64,000 bases of DNA from Terriglobia bacterium (lineage in GTDB: Bacteria > Acidobacteriota > Terriglobia > Terriglobales > Acidobacteriaceae), in the NCBI GenBank assembly GCA_020073665.1, contig JAIQEU010000013.1, forward strand, positions 124,001 to 188,000. Direction: 5' to 3'. Below the pieces are notes generated by a model. The model did not search any database. It had not been told where the DNA came from and was given only the letters and a program-made list of their open reading frames with translations. Positions 29,544-38,001 of this stretch are shown here, one piece after another. The translations under genes and the position numbers were made by a program. Position 1 is the first letter of the stretch; each line of letters starts with the position of its first letter.

Positions 29544-30635
29544 ATGTTTATTGATGAGGCCACAATCCGGGTGAAGGCAGGCGACGGCGGCAATGGCTGC
29601 TTGGCATTCCGGCGGGAGAAGTTCGTCCCGCGCGGCGGCCCTTCGGGCGGCGACGGCGGCAAGGGCGGCGACGTCGTAATGGAGTCCAGCGAGCGCCACA
29701 ATACCCTGGTGCATTTCCGCTTCAATCCTGAATACAAGGCGCAGCGCGGACGCCACGGCGAAGGCTCGAATCGGACAGGCCGCGAAGGCGAAGATGTGTT
29801 GCTGAAAGTACCGGTGGGTACGATCGTCTACGACGCCGACACGGGAGAGAAGATCTATGACTTTTCGCGCCCGGACGAACGCGTCGTGATTGCTCGCGGC
29901 GGCCGTGGCGGGCGTGGAAACGCGCGCTTCGCTACCTCAACCCATCAAGCCCCGCGCGAGCACGAAGAAGGCAGGCCGGGCGAGGAGCGCAGCTTTCGCC
30001 TGGAGTTGAAGCTGCTCGCCGACGTCGGCCTGGTGGGATACCCGAACGTGGGCAAGTCCACGCTGATTTCCCGCATCTCGGCGGCGCGGCCGAAGATTGC
30101 TGATTATCCATTCACTACTCTGCAACCGAACCTCGGCGTGGTGATGGTCGGCGGCCCCTCGGAAGAGCGGAGCTTTGTGGTGGCCGACATTCCCGGACTG
30201 ATCGAGGGCGCACATCAGGGCGCGGGCCTGGGAACGCAATTCCTGCGGCACATTGAGCGCACCCGGCTGCTGGTTCATCTAGTGGATGTGTCGGACGCCA
30301 GCGGGCGTCCGGATCCTGCGAAGGACATAGCCGTAATCGCGGGAGAACTGGAGAGCTTCGGCGCCGGCCTGGAAAAGAAACCGGTGATCATGGTGGCGTC
30401 GAAGATCGATGTCGCCAACAAAGACAAGCTGGCGAAGCTGAAACGCTATTGCAAGAAGCAAGGCCTGGAGTTGTTTCCCATTTCCGCGGTTACCGGAAAA
30501 GGGATTGAGGAATTGAAATGGGCTATGGCCGTGAAGGTAGACGAGATTAGGGCCAGTCTTCAGTCGTCGGTCGTCAGTCGTCAGGAAGAAACAGCCCCCG
30601 TCGAAAACGCCGACTTGCCGGGCCGGCCGCACTAA
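29544..30635 (+). CDS. obg: GTPase Obg/CgtA
   Basis: Obg is an essential GTPase that binds the 50S subunit and links ribosome assembly to growth. The 363-residue protein has the Gly-rich Obg fold ([19 protein letters not shown], about 1-158) and the G domain with G1 GYPNVGKST, switch [12 protein letters not shown]3 [12 protein letters not shown], and G4 as SKID. The C-terminal OCT domain is missing; instead there is a short tail. Near its 3' end the DNA contains a period-7 CAGTCGT tract coding for [12 protein letters not shown] at 29544 fits the family start, but the Shine-Dalgarno sequence is weak. Confidence 0.96.
   Translation: MFIDEATIRVKAGDGGNGCLAFRREKFVPRGGPSGGDGGKGGDVVMESSERHNTLVHFRFNPEYKAQRGRHGEGSNRTGREGEDVLLKVPVGTIVYDADTGEKIYDFSRPDERVVIARGGRGGRGNARFATSTHQAPREHEEGRPGEERSFRLELKLLADVGLVGYPNVGKSTLISRISAARPKIADYPFTTLQPNLGVVMVGGPSEERSFVVADIPGLIEGAHQGAGLGTQFLRHIERTRLLVHLVDVSDASGRPDPAKDIAVIAGELESFGAGLEKKPVIMVASKIDVANKDKLAKLKRYCKKQGLELFPISAVTGKGIEELKWAMAVKVDEIRASLQSSVVSRQEETAPVENADLPGRPH
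30554..30581. repeat. Period-7 CAGTCGT repeat inside the 3' end of obg
   Basis: CAGTCTT, CAGTCGT, CGGTCGT, CAGTCGT follow one another at 30554-30581, then CAGGAAG. Because seven is not a multiple of three, a change by one unit would shift the obg reading frame. The same word family occurs at 23851-23878. Confidence 0.85.
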
Positions 30636-30659
30636 CCCTCCCGCATCATTCCACCCCAA

Positions 30660-31118
30660 TTACTTTCCTGCCAACTCCCGCTTCACCGTCTCGCTGACCA
30701 GTTTGCCGTCCACCCGCATGCTGGCGGCGGCAAAGCGGGCCATGGCGTTCTTCATGACCATGCCCATGTCTTTCATGGTGGGCGAGCCCATCTCGGCGAT
30801 CACCGCTTTCACGCCGGCGACCACCTCTTCTTCGCTCGCACTCTTGGGCATGTAGGATTCAATCAGCTTGATTTCGGCGGCTTCCTTGTCGGCCATTTCC
30901 TGGCGTCCACCCTTGGTGAACTGCTCCACCGAATCCTTGCGCTGCTTGATCAGGGTGCTCAGTACCTGCAGCGCCTCTTTATCGTCGAGTGGCGCCATCT
31001 TCTCGATTTCGCGGTTCTTGAGCGCGGTCTTGACCATCCGCAGGCAGGAGAGACGCTGCTCCTCGCGTGCCTTCATGGCGGCAGTAATGTCCAACTGAAT
31101 TTTCTCGATCAGACTCAT
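30660..31118 (-). CDS. GatB/YqeY domain protein
   Basis: The 152-residue protein matches the YqeY family: MSLIEKIQLDITAAMKAREEQRLSCLRMVKTALKNREIE, then DKEALQVLSTLIKQRKDSVEQF, and an all-helical C-terminus like the tail domain of GatB (KNAMARFAAASMRVDGKLVSETVKREL). In GatB this domain contacts tRNA; stand-alone YqeY proteins have no settled role, though a tRNA link is suspected. The TATAAT element ends 9 bases before the start codon, so the mRNA may have nearly no leader. The upstream open frame to 31430 is not coding. Confidence 0.92.
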   Translation of the reverse strand: MSLIEKIQLDITAAMKAREEQRLSCLRMVKTALKNREIEKMAPLDDKEALQVLSTLIKQRKDSVEQFTKGGRQEMADKEAAEIKLIESYMPKSASEEEVVAGVKAVIAEMGSPTMKDMGMVMKNAMARFAAASMRVDGKLVSETVKRELAGK

Positions 31119-31127
31119 AGTGTGAAC

Positions 31128-31133
31128 ATTATA
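31128..31133 (-). promoter_or_regulatory. -10 element close to the YqeY-family start codon
   Basis: TATAAT on the minus strand lies 9 bases before the ATG at 31118. Transcription would begin about three bases before the start codon, and no Shine-Dalgarno sequence is present, so a leaderless mRNA is plausible. A -35 is not obvious. Confidence 0.4.
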
Positions 31134-31340
31134 GTGGCGCGGCAGCAGGGCTGGCGTCCCTCTGGCCGGCTTCGGTTCCCAAACCTTAATTTGGGCCGCC
31201 AAGATGGTGATGGAAATGCTCGTTTCCAACTTGGGAAAAGGCGCCCTGTCGGAATTGACGTGCGCATTGACCTGGAGCCTTGGAACCGCCGTTTTCAAGT
31301 AAACTGTTAAGTCAACCCTCAAACAAGGACTAATCGGAAA

Positions 31341-32534
31341 ATGTTGCGCAAGAACCGTCTGTTCACTCCCGGCCCCACGCCCATCCTTCCCGCGGCGCAG
31401 ACCGCCATGGCTTCGTTCTCCCTGCATCACCGCACAGCCGACTTCCGCGCCCTGTTTTCGCGGGTGTTGGCGGACATGAAAGAGTTCATCGGGACCCGCA
31501 ACGACGTGCTGGTGCTGGCGTCCTCGGGCACCGGGGTGATGGAAGGCTCGGTCTCAAACCTGACCTCTCCGGGCGACAAGGTGCTGGTGCTTACCGCCGG
31601 CAAGTTCGGCGAGCGCTGGTGCGACCTGGCCAAGGCCTTCGGTTGCGCGGTGGAAGTGCTCAGCGCGCCTTACGGAGAGACGTTTTCGCTGGAAGATGTC
31701 CGGCAGAAACTCACTCCCGAGATTCGTGCCGTCTACCTGCAGGCCACCGAGAGTTCCACCGGGGCGCGCCACGACGTGAAGGGACTCGCTCGCTTGGTAC
31801 GCGCGCAGGGGGACAACACCCTGCTGGTCGTGGATGCGATCACCGGCCTGGGTACGACGCACTTCGACGTTGACGGCTGGGGGATTGACGTCATCATCGG
31901 GGGCTCGCAGAAGGCGCTCATGATTCCGCCCGGCCTCGCATATTGCGCGGTGAGCGAGCGTGCCTGGGCGCGCATGGAGACGGCCAAGTCCCCGCGCTAC
32001 TACTTCGATTTTCGCAAGGAACGGAAGGCGGCGGCCAAGGGCGAATCGGCTTTCACGCCGGCGACGTCGCTGTTTGCGGCGCTGGGCGCAGCTCTGGACT
32101 TCGTCCGGCAGATGGGGAATGGGGATCTGGTCGCGGGTCGCGAGGCGCTTATCAACAACGCCGAGCTGGCCGCAGAAATGACCCGCGCTGGCGCGGCCGC
32201 GCTGGGACTGAAACTGTTTTCGCCGGCTTGTCCGGCGGCCGCTCTCACGGCAATCCACGCTCCGGCGGGCATCGACTCCGGCGCCATCGTCAAGGAATTT
32301 CGCGAAACCTTCGCCGCCGTGGTCGCCAATGGCCAGGGAGAGATGAAAGGCAAGCTTTTCCGGATCGCGCACTTAGGATTTTACGACTACCTCGACACCA
32401 TCGGGATTCTGGCCGCGCTCGAACTGGTGCTGGCGACGGTCACGGGCAAGCCAGTGGAGTATGGCGCAGCTGTGCGGGCAGCCCAGGAAGTCTATGCCAG
32501 AACCGCGGCGGCGCACGTAATGGGTGCGCGGTAG
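31341..32534 (+). CDS. Class V aminotransferase (alanine/serine-glyoxylate aminotransferase family)
   Basis: A PLP-dependent aminotransferase of 397 residues. Family marks are FTPGPTPILPAA at the N-terminus, VLASSGTGVMEGSVSNL, VDAITGLGTTHFDVDGWGID, and the PLP lysine in GGSQKALMIPPG. The family transfers amino groups between serine or alanine and glyoxylate or pyruvate, but some members act as phosphoserine aminotransferase. Because serA follows directly (70 bases later, same strand) and no serC is seen, I infer a role in serine synthesis, making phosphoserine from 3-phosphohydroxypyruvate. Without that context, serine-glyoxylate aminotransferase would be the default name. Confidence 0.88.
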   Translation: MLRKNRLFTPGPTPILPAAQTAMASFSLHHRTADFRALFSRVLADMKEFIGTRNDVLVLASSGTGVMEGSVSNLTSPGDKVLVLTAGKFGERWCDLAKAFGCAVEVLSAPYGETFSLEDVRQKLTPEIRAVYLQATESSTGARHDVKGLARLVRAQGDNTLLVVDAITGLGTTHFDVDGWGIDVIIGGSQKALMIPPGLAYCAVSERAWARMETAKSPRYYFDFRKERKAAAKGESAFTPATSLFAALGAALDFVRQMGNGDLVAGREALINNAELAAEMTRAGAAALGLKLFSPACPAAALTAIHAPAGIDSGAIVKEFRETFAAVVANGQGEMKGKLFRIAHLGFYDYLDTIGILAALELVLATVTGKPVEYGAAVRAAQEVYARTAAAHVMGAR

Positions 32535-32604
32535 CCAGTTTTCCAGACACAAATTCACCAACCAACAGGCCGAACCAAGGGTACCGAAAAGGACTAAACC
32601 ACCA

Positions 32605-34206
32605 ATGAAGGTTGTAGTTGCCGAAAAGATTTCCTCATCCGCTGTGGACCTGCTGCGCGAGCCGCGCTGGACCGTGGTCACGCCTGACCAACTCGACGGC
32701 AAGCTCGCTGCTCAACTGGAGATGGCGGACGCATTGATCGTACGCTCCGCCCTGCAGGTGAATGCAGAGCTGCTGGCGAAGGCGCGCAAGCTGCGCGTGA
32801 TCGGCCGCGCCGGAGTTGGTGTCGACAACATCGACTTGGACGCCGCTACCCGCAAGGGAATCGCCGTGATGAACACTCCGGGGGCGAACGCCGTGGCCGT
32901 GGCCGAACATGCGCTGGCCATGATGCTGGCGATGGCGCGTCACCTGTGCCGGGCCAACGAGCTCATGCACGCCGGCAAGTGGGAAAAAAAATCCCTGCAG
33001 GGCACTGAACTGCGCGGCAAGACTTTGGGCGTGGTTGGGCTGGGGCGCATCGGTATGGAGGTGGCCCGCCGTGCCCGCGCCTTCGGCATGGAAATCATCG
33101 CTCATGATCCCTTCGTCTCCACCGTGGTGGCCAAAGAGCAGGGCATCCGCATGGCCAAGCTGGAAGAGGTCTACGCGGTTGCGGATTACCTGACCCTGCA
33201 CGTCGGCCTGACGCCCCAAACCACCGGTATGATCAACGCCGATTCCATCAAAAAGATGAAACGCGGGGTTCGGCTGGTCAACTGCGCTCGCGGCGAACTG
33301 GTGGATGAAGCCGCCCTGGCGCATGCCTTGAAACAAGGGCACGTCAGTGCGGCTGCCCTCGACGTGTTTACCGAAGAGCCGCTGAAGAACTCTCCGCTGG
33401 CGGCCATGGAGAACGTGATCCTCACGCCCCACATTGGCGGCTCCACCCACGAAGCCCAGGAAGCCGTGGGCTACCAGATCGCGCTCCAAGTGAAGGAATA
33501 CCTGAAGCATGGCGTCATTCAGAACGCCGTCAACGTGCCCTCGGTGTCGCACGATGAATATATCGAGCTGCAGCCCTACATCGTGCTCGCCGAGCGGTTA
33601 GGATCGTTCCTGGCACAGTCGAGCGAAGGCCATCTGGAAGAAATTTCGCTGCGCTACAGCGGACACATCGCGGAATGGAAGACCGAGTTGATCCGCAATG
33701 CCGCCATCATGGGCGTGCTGAACGTGGCGCTGGAAGAGAAGGCCAACCTGGTGAATGCGGCGGCGATTGCGGCGGCACGCGGGTTGCAGGTGCATGAAGC
33801 CCGCAAGCCCAAGAGCTCCAGTGGAGGCGCCGGCAGCGTGCTTTCCGTCTTGCTGAAGACCGAGGGTGAGGAGCACCTGGTCAAAGGCGCGGTGCTGCAC
33901 CGGAATGCGCCCCGCCTGCTGCACATCGACGGCATTGATGTGGAAGCGCCGCTGGAGCGCAATTTGATCTACCTGCGCAACCGCGACGTTCCCGGCGTCA
34001 TTGGCAAAGTCGGTACTATTTTGGGCAAGCACCGCATCAACATCGCCGATTTCTCCCTCGGCCGCCGCGTGGGCAACGGCAAGCCCGGCGAGCCTGGGGA
34101 AGCGATCGCCGTGGTCCACGTAGACGTGCGCGTCCCAGACCCGGTGCTGGCGGAACTGAAAAAGGTGGCGGCGGTGCAGCAGGCCAAAGCCATTCGGTTG
34201 TTGTAA
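32605..34206 (+). CDS. serA: D-3-phosphoglycerate dehydrogenase
   Basis: SerA oxidises 3-phosphoglycerate with NAD+ to 3-phosphohydroxypyruvate, the first step of serine synthesis. The 533-residue protein is the long form: substrate- and NAD-binding domains with GKTLGVVGLGRIGMEVA, catalytic Arg in NCARGELVDEAAL, and HIGGSTHEAQEAV with the catalytic His; then the allosteric substrate-binding (ASB) domain; then a C-terminal ACT domain (RDVPGVIGKVGTILGKHRINIADF). The ACT domain normally binds serine and gives feedback inhibition. ATG at 32605 follows AAGGAC. It probably forms an operon with the upstream aminotransferase. Confidence 0.96.
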   Translation: MKVVVAEKISSSAVDLLREPRWTVVTPDQLDGKLAAQLEMADALIVRSALQVNAELLAKARKLRVIGRAGVGVDNIDLDAATRKGIAVMNTPGANAVAVAEHALAMMLAMARHLCRANELMHAGKWEKKSLQGTELRGKTLGVVGLGRIGMEVARRARAFGMEIIAHDPFVSTVVAKEQGIRMAKLEEVYAVADYLTLHVGLTPQTTGMINADSIKKMKRGVRLVNCARGELVDEAALAHALKQGHVSAAALDVFTEEPLKNSPLAAMENVILTPHIGGSTHEAQEAVGYQIALQVKEYLKHGVIQNAVNVPSVSHDEYIELQPYIVLAERLGSFLAQSSEGHLEEISLRYSGHIAEWKTELIRNAAIMGVLNVALEEKANLVNAAAIAAARGLQVHEARKPKSSSGGAGSVLSVLLKTEGEEHLVKGAVLHRNAPRLLHIDGIDVEAPLERNLIYLRNRDVPGVIGKVGTILGKHRINIADFSLGRRVGNGKPGEPGEAIAVVHVDVRVPDPVLAELKKVAAVQQAKAIRLL

Positions 34207-34295
34207 ACGGGTTGGGTCACGCGCAACCAATGTGCCGCTGTGGGGTTCTAACTGGATTTGTGCGTATCGTGGGAATACTTATGCGAGGATGCCTG

Positions 34296-34907
34296 ATGCT
34301 CAAGACAGTGATTGCCGTAGTGGCGGTGTGTTTGCTGGCTTCCGCCGGACTGGCCCAGGACTATCGCTTCGACGCCGGTGGGGGCGCGACCTACCTGTTC
34401 CCCAAAGAAGTGACGGGGAACAATCGCACCCTGAGTCCGACGCAACAGATCGGCTACATGGCGTCTATCCGCATGAGGTTTTCAGAGCGGCACGCCATAG
34501 AGTTGGATTGGGGCCACACCCAGAACCATCAGCAATATCTCTCGGCAGGCTTTAACTATCGTATCCAGTCCACGGTCAACGATATTACCGGCGCGTACGT
34601 GTTCAGTCTTCCCCTGAAATTCCATAAAGCCGAACCCTTCGTGCTGGTCGGGGGTGGCATAGTCTCGTTCAATCCCGACTCCGTAACCATTGATTCAAAT
34701 CCAGCCTTCATCGGAGAGCTCCGGCAGACCCGCGCTGCATTTGTGTACGGAGCCGGCTTCGACTATCCGGTGTACCGGCGTCTCGCTGTGCGCGCGCAAT
34801 ACCGTGGGCTGCTGTACCGAGCACCTGACTTCGGCGTCTCGACCCTGTTCACCGGCGCCAACGGACACACGGCCGAGCCTTCGGTAGGGGTGGTCTTCAG
34901 GTTCTGA
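34296..34907 (+). CDS. Outer-membrane beta-barrel protein
   Basis: The 203-residue protein begins MLKTVIAVVAVCLLASAGLAQ, a signal peptide. The mature part alternates polar and hydrophobic residues as in an eight-stranded barrel (RFDAGGGATYLFP, HAIELDWGHTQNH, PFVLVGGGIVSF, LAVRAQYRGLLYRAP) and ends in GVVFRF with a C-terminal Phe, the signal recognised by the BAM machinery. CGAGG lies 8 bases before ATG 34296, so this start is preferred over ATG at 34281 or the open frame to 34212. It resembles the OmpA/OmpW-like small barrel group; the function is unknown. Confidence 0.85.
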   Translation: MLKTVIAVVAVCLLASAGLAQDYRFDAGGGATYLFPKEVTGNNRTLSPTQQIGYMASIRMRFSERHAIELDWGHTQNHQQYLSAGFNYRIQSTVNDITGAYVFSLPLKFHKAEPFVLVGGGIVSFNPDSVTIDSNPAFIGELRQTRAAFVYGAGFDYPVYRRLAVRAQYRGLLYRAPDFGVSTLFTGANGHTAEPSVGVVFRF

Positions 34908-34936
34908 TCTGTACCACAGCAACCACTCCCCCGCCG

Positions 34937-36049
34937 CTACGGTTTAGCCGTGAAGAAGGCCTGGTTGAGCTTTTCGAGGTGCCCTTTGGAGAGAGCGCCA
35001 GAAGCGATGTTGCGTTTCAGGAATACCGAGAACGGTTCTTTCTTTTCCAGAAAACCCTGCTGCTTCATCAGGCGGTACAACGCGACCGCCAGCACGTGGA
35101 TGCCTCCGTCCTGCTCGCGCCAATAAGCGACGGGATCGCCGCCCATTCCGAAGCGTTCTGCGATGATCTGCTCGAGCGCCTGCACTGAGTCTTCTTCTTC
35201 CAAACCTTCCAGGGAGTTATAGCCGAAGGAACGATCGTGGTGCTCAACTTTGTCCATGAGATACGCATCGCTGCGCAACGACTCCAGCCCGGCCTTGAGC
35301 TCGGGATCGTGGGCCAGATCGTAGGGCGGATGCATCATCTCGTGAATCGCGTTGCGCAGCACGATGCGAAACGGATACGAGTAGTGGGTGAGGAAGCGCA
35401 TGCCTGTAATCTTGATGCCGTGTGGCTGGGAGTAATAGAGAAGAAAGACCGTGATTTTGTTGGTCGGACGTGGTGTGCCAAGCACGGCCTCAACGGCGGG
35501 CACTACGTTGTAACGCGCCAAGTCCCTGGCAATGGCATCGTGCGCCTGATCGATGTGCGGCTTGGCCTGGGCCTTCCAGTCTTCTTCGAAATGAATGCGT
35601 TTCAGGGCGCGGAAGGCGGCTTCCAGATCCGGACGGCTTTGCTCATAAAGCTTCCAATCATCGTCATTGTAGTAAGGCGTAGCCCGCAGGTTCTGCCGCA
35701 TGGTGCTGCTGTCTTGGACAATGCGAATCAAGTCGTCAAGCGATTCCGGATTGGCTGCAGAAAAATAGAGTGCCATCGACGCGGAGACGATGCCGCCATT
35801 CTCGTCCTTGATGCGGCGCTTGAGATTGGAAAAAGCAGCACGTTCCTCAGGCTTCAGTTGAGGCGAAAGACGCTCGTAGTCGGTCTTGTAATAGTCGAGA
35901 TAATAGGGATCGCCGCTCAGCACGTTCAAGGCGCAGATCGCGTCGAGGGCCAGCGAAGGGCGCACATCCCAGTCGGTGGTGGCGTGAGTTTGTGCATGAG
36001 CCACAACGGGGAGGAAGCAGACGAGCAGAAGTAGGCGGGGGATCCTCAT
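34937..36049 (-). CDS. Secreted protein with HExxH motif, putative metallopeptidase
   Basis: The 370-residue protein has a signal peptide (MRIPRLLLLVCFLPVVAHAQ). It contains NAIHEMMHPPYD with HEMMH at 236-240, and further downstream an acidic stretch (EEEDSVQALEQIIAERFG) whose Glu could be the third zinc ligand, as in gluzincins. The remainder is mostly helical. I do not recognise a named peptidase family, so zinc binding and protease action are inferred from the motif alone. It lies alone between convergent and co-directional genes, with no inhibitor or partner visible. Confidence 0.78.
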   Translation of the reverse strand: MRIPRLLLLVCFLPVVAHAQTHATTDWDVRPSLALDAICALNVLSGDPYYLDYYKTDYERLSPQLKPEERAAFSNLKRRIKDENGGIVSASMALYFSAANPESLDDLIRIVQDSSTMRQNLRATPYYNDDDWKLYEQSRPDLEAAFRALKRIHFEEDWKAQAKPHIDQAHDAIARDLARYNVVPAVEAVLGTPRPTNKITVFLLYYSQPHGIKITGMRFLTHYSYPFRIVLRNAIHEMMHPPYDLAHDPELKAGLESLRSDAYLMDKVEHHDRSFGYNSLEGLEEEDSVQALEQIIAERFGMGGDPVAYWREQDGGIHVLAVALYRLMKQQGFLEKKEPFSVFLKRNIASGALSKGHLEKLNQAFFTAKP

Positions 36050-36197
36050 TCTGTATAGACGGGGAAGGTGTCCCAGGGTTAACCAGTGAAAAGCGGATTG
36101 CTACCGTGTACGCAGGCGTGCAAAGGAGCGCTCGCACAGGTACTCACACGCGCCGCTCACCGGCCGGCTCGACTTCGGTTGTCCTTTGTCAGGGTAC

Positions 36198-37316
36198 TTA
36201 CGGGTTAAGCGCTTCCTTGCGCAGCTTGCGGCTTTCCGCCAGCAGCGCCATGGAGTGCATCAGGTTCTGCAGGGTCACGATGCCGACCAGGCGCTCTTCT
36301 TCGACCACGGGAATGATGCTGAGGTTACGCGCGGTCAGCTTGCGGAAGGCCGAGGCCAGCGATTCTTTTTTCTGGGCGATCTCGAAAACCCGGTTCATCA
36401 CCGCCTGCACGTAGCCGTTGCCTTCCACGCGCAGCGCTTCCAGAATCTTCTGTTTTGATATCACCCCGACCATGTCGCTGCCGCGGATCACGGGAAAATC
36501 ATCCTGCAGCGAGTGGACTGCTTTCTCCAGCGCGTCTTCCAGGGTGTCGGCCGGAGACAGCGTAGCGAAGTCGGTGAGCATGACATCTTCCAGGCGAACC
36601 GTCTCCAGCACCGACTGGAACACCACCGAGCGCTCTTCCAGCTGCGCGGCCATGAACAGGAAGACGCCGATCATGGTGAACCAGACATTCCAGACAAAGC
36701 CCGCCAGCATGAATACCATGGCGAATACCTGGCCGATGGACACCGCACGGCGCGTGGCCGTAACCGAGTCCAGGCGCCGGCTGATCAGGGCGCGCAATAC
36801 CCGGCCGCCATCCAGGGGATAAGCCGGCAGCAGGTTGAAGGCCGCGAGCAAGAGATTGGCCCACACCAGGCTGCGCGGCAGGTTGCTGGAAATCACGTAA
36901 GGCTTTTGCAACAAATGAGCCTCGGGTAGGGCGCCGAACACAATGATCCCGGCAACGAACGCGATCAGCAGGTTGACCAAAGGTCCGGCCAGTGCGATGC
37001 GGATGTCGCGCTTCCAGGCCTGCGGAGATTGGGCAGGCTGCCGGGTTTCATCCAGCAGCGTGACCCCACCGATGGGCAAAAGGATAATGGCTTTCGCCGG
37101 AATGCCAGCGCGCCGGCTGACCAGGGCGTGTCCCAGTTCATGGAGCACGACCGAACCGAAGACAATCGCCACCAGGATCAGGCCGCGACCGGCATTGGGT
37201 GGGGTTTGGGAAGCCGATTCGGTGAACCACACGAACAACAACAGAAACAGGAACGTCAGGTGGATGCGGAGTTCGACTCCGAAAATCCGCCCCACGGGAA
37301 TGGACCAGCTTCTCAT
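36198..37316 (-). CDS. Site-2 protease family (M50) membrane protease with tandem CBS domains
   Basis: The 372-residue protein has HELGH at 59-63 in the second membrane helix and PLDGGRVLRAL with Asp169, the zinc ligands and catalytic residue of M50/S2P proteases. Six hydrophobic segments cover residues 10-230. Two CBS domains follow (about 240-360: LEDVMLTDFATLSPADTL and FRKLTARNLSIIPVVEEERLVGIVTLQNL). This matches the subclass represented by archaeal S2P with CBS domains, where adenine nucleotides are thought to control activity. The substrate is unknown; family members usually cut membrane-bound anti-sigma factors or similar. Confidence 0.93.
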   Translation of the reverse strand: MRSWSIPVGRIFGVELRIHLTFLFLLLFVWFTESASQTPPNAGRGLILVAIVFGSVVLHELGHALVSRRAGIPAKAIILLPIGGVTLLDETRQPAQSPQAWKRDIRIALAGPLVNLLIAFVAGIIVFGALPEAHLLQKPYVISSNLPRSLVWANLLLAAFNLLPAYPLDGGRVLRALISRRLDSVTATRRAVSIGQVFAMVFMLAGFVWNVWFTMIGVFLFMAAQLEERSVVFQSVLETVRLEDVMLTDFATLSPADTLEDALEKAVHSLQDDFPVIRGSDMVGVISKQKILEALRVEGNGYVQAVMNRVFEIAQKKESLASAFRKLTARNLSIIPVVEEERLVGIVTLQNLMHSMALLAESRKLRKEALNP

Positions 37317-37431
37317 CTAGCGCCTGCACCTTCCGAAGCCATTCTATATAGTTAGACGCTTGGGTGGGGCGGCGCGATGCGATTTCCCCAAAACGAAAGT
37401 GCTAGGGCCAAACCTCCACTTTGACGCAGAC

Positions 37432-38001
37432 ATGAGAGTGATCGCAGGCAAGTATCGCAGCCGTCCCTTGCGCTCGTTGCGCGGCATGGACCTCCGCCCC
37501 ACCGCAGACCGGCTGCGCGAGACTCTGTTCGACGTGCTGACAGCGGGAAACCCGTCCGCGCTCGAGGGCACGGTGTGGCTCGACCTCTACGCGGGAACGG
37601 GCGCCGTGGGCATCGAAGCCATCAGCCGCGGAGCCGCCCTGGTGTACTTCGTGGATTCATCGACAAAGGCGGCAGGGCTGGTGCGGCAAAATCTGCAATC
37701 CCTCGGCATCGATACCGGCTTCCAGATTCTGAAGCAGGAGTCAGGTCGCGCGCTGCGCAGCCTGGGCGCGGCCGGAGTGGTTGCGGATTTCGTCTTCCTC
37801 GACCCACCGTACCGCCTGGAAAAAGAATACTTACTGACCTTGGGAGCCCTGCCTGATTCAGGCCTGATGAAAGCTGAGACCATCGTCATCGCCGAGCATC
37901 AAAAGAGAACCGATCCGGGAGACAAGTTCCTGTCCCTGCGTCGTTACCGCAAACTGGAGCAGGGCGACGCGGCACTCAGTTTCTACCGAAAGGACCCATG
38001 A
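37432..38001 (+). CDS. rsmD: 16S rRNA (guanine(966)-N2)-methyltransferase RsmD
   Basis: RsmD methylates G966 of 16S rRNA in the assembled small subunit. The 189-residue protein begins MRVIAGKYRSRPL and has DGRLRPTxDRVRE-like LRPTADRLRETLFDVL, the SAM-binding DLYAGTGAVGIEAISRGA, and the catalytic FLDPPYRLEKEY with the NPPY-type motif as DPPY. Length and motifs are normal. The frame is open upstream to 37360, but the ATG at 37432 is the usual start. The stop overlaps the start of the next gene by 4 bases (ATGA), so the pair is translationally coupled. Confidence 0.95.
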   Translation: MRVIAGKYRSRPLRSLRGMDLRPTADRLRETLFDVLTAGNPSALEGTVWLDLYAGTGAVGIEAISRGAALVYFVDSSTKAAGLVRQNLQSLGIDTGFQILKQESGRALRSLGAAGVVADFVFLDPPYRLEKEYLLTLGALPDSGLMKAETIVIAEHQKRTDPGDKFLSLRRYRKLEQGDAALSFYRKDP

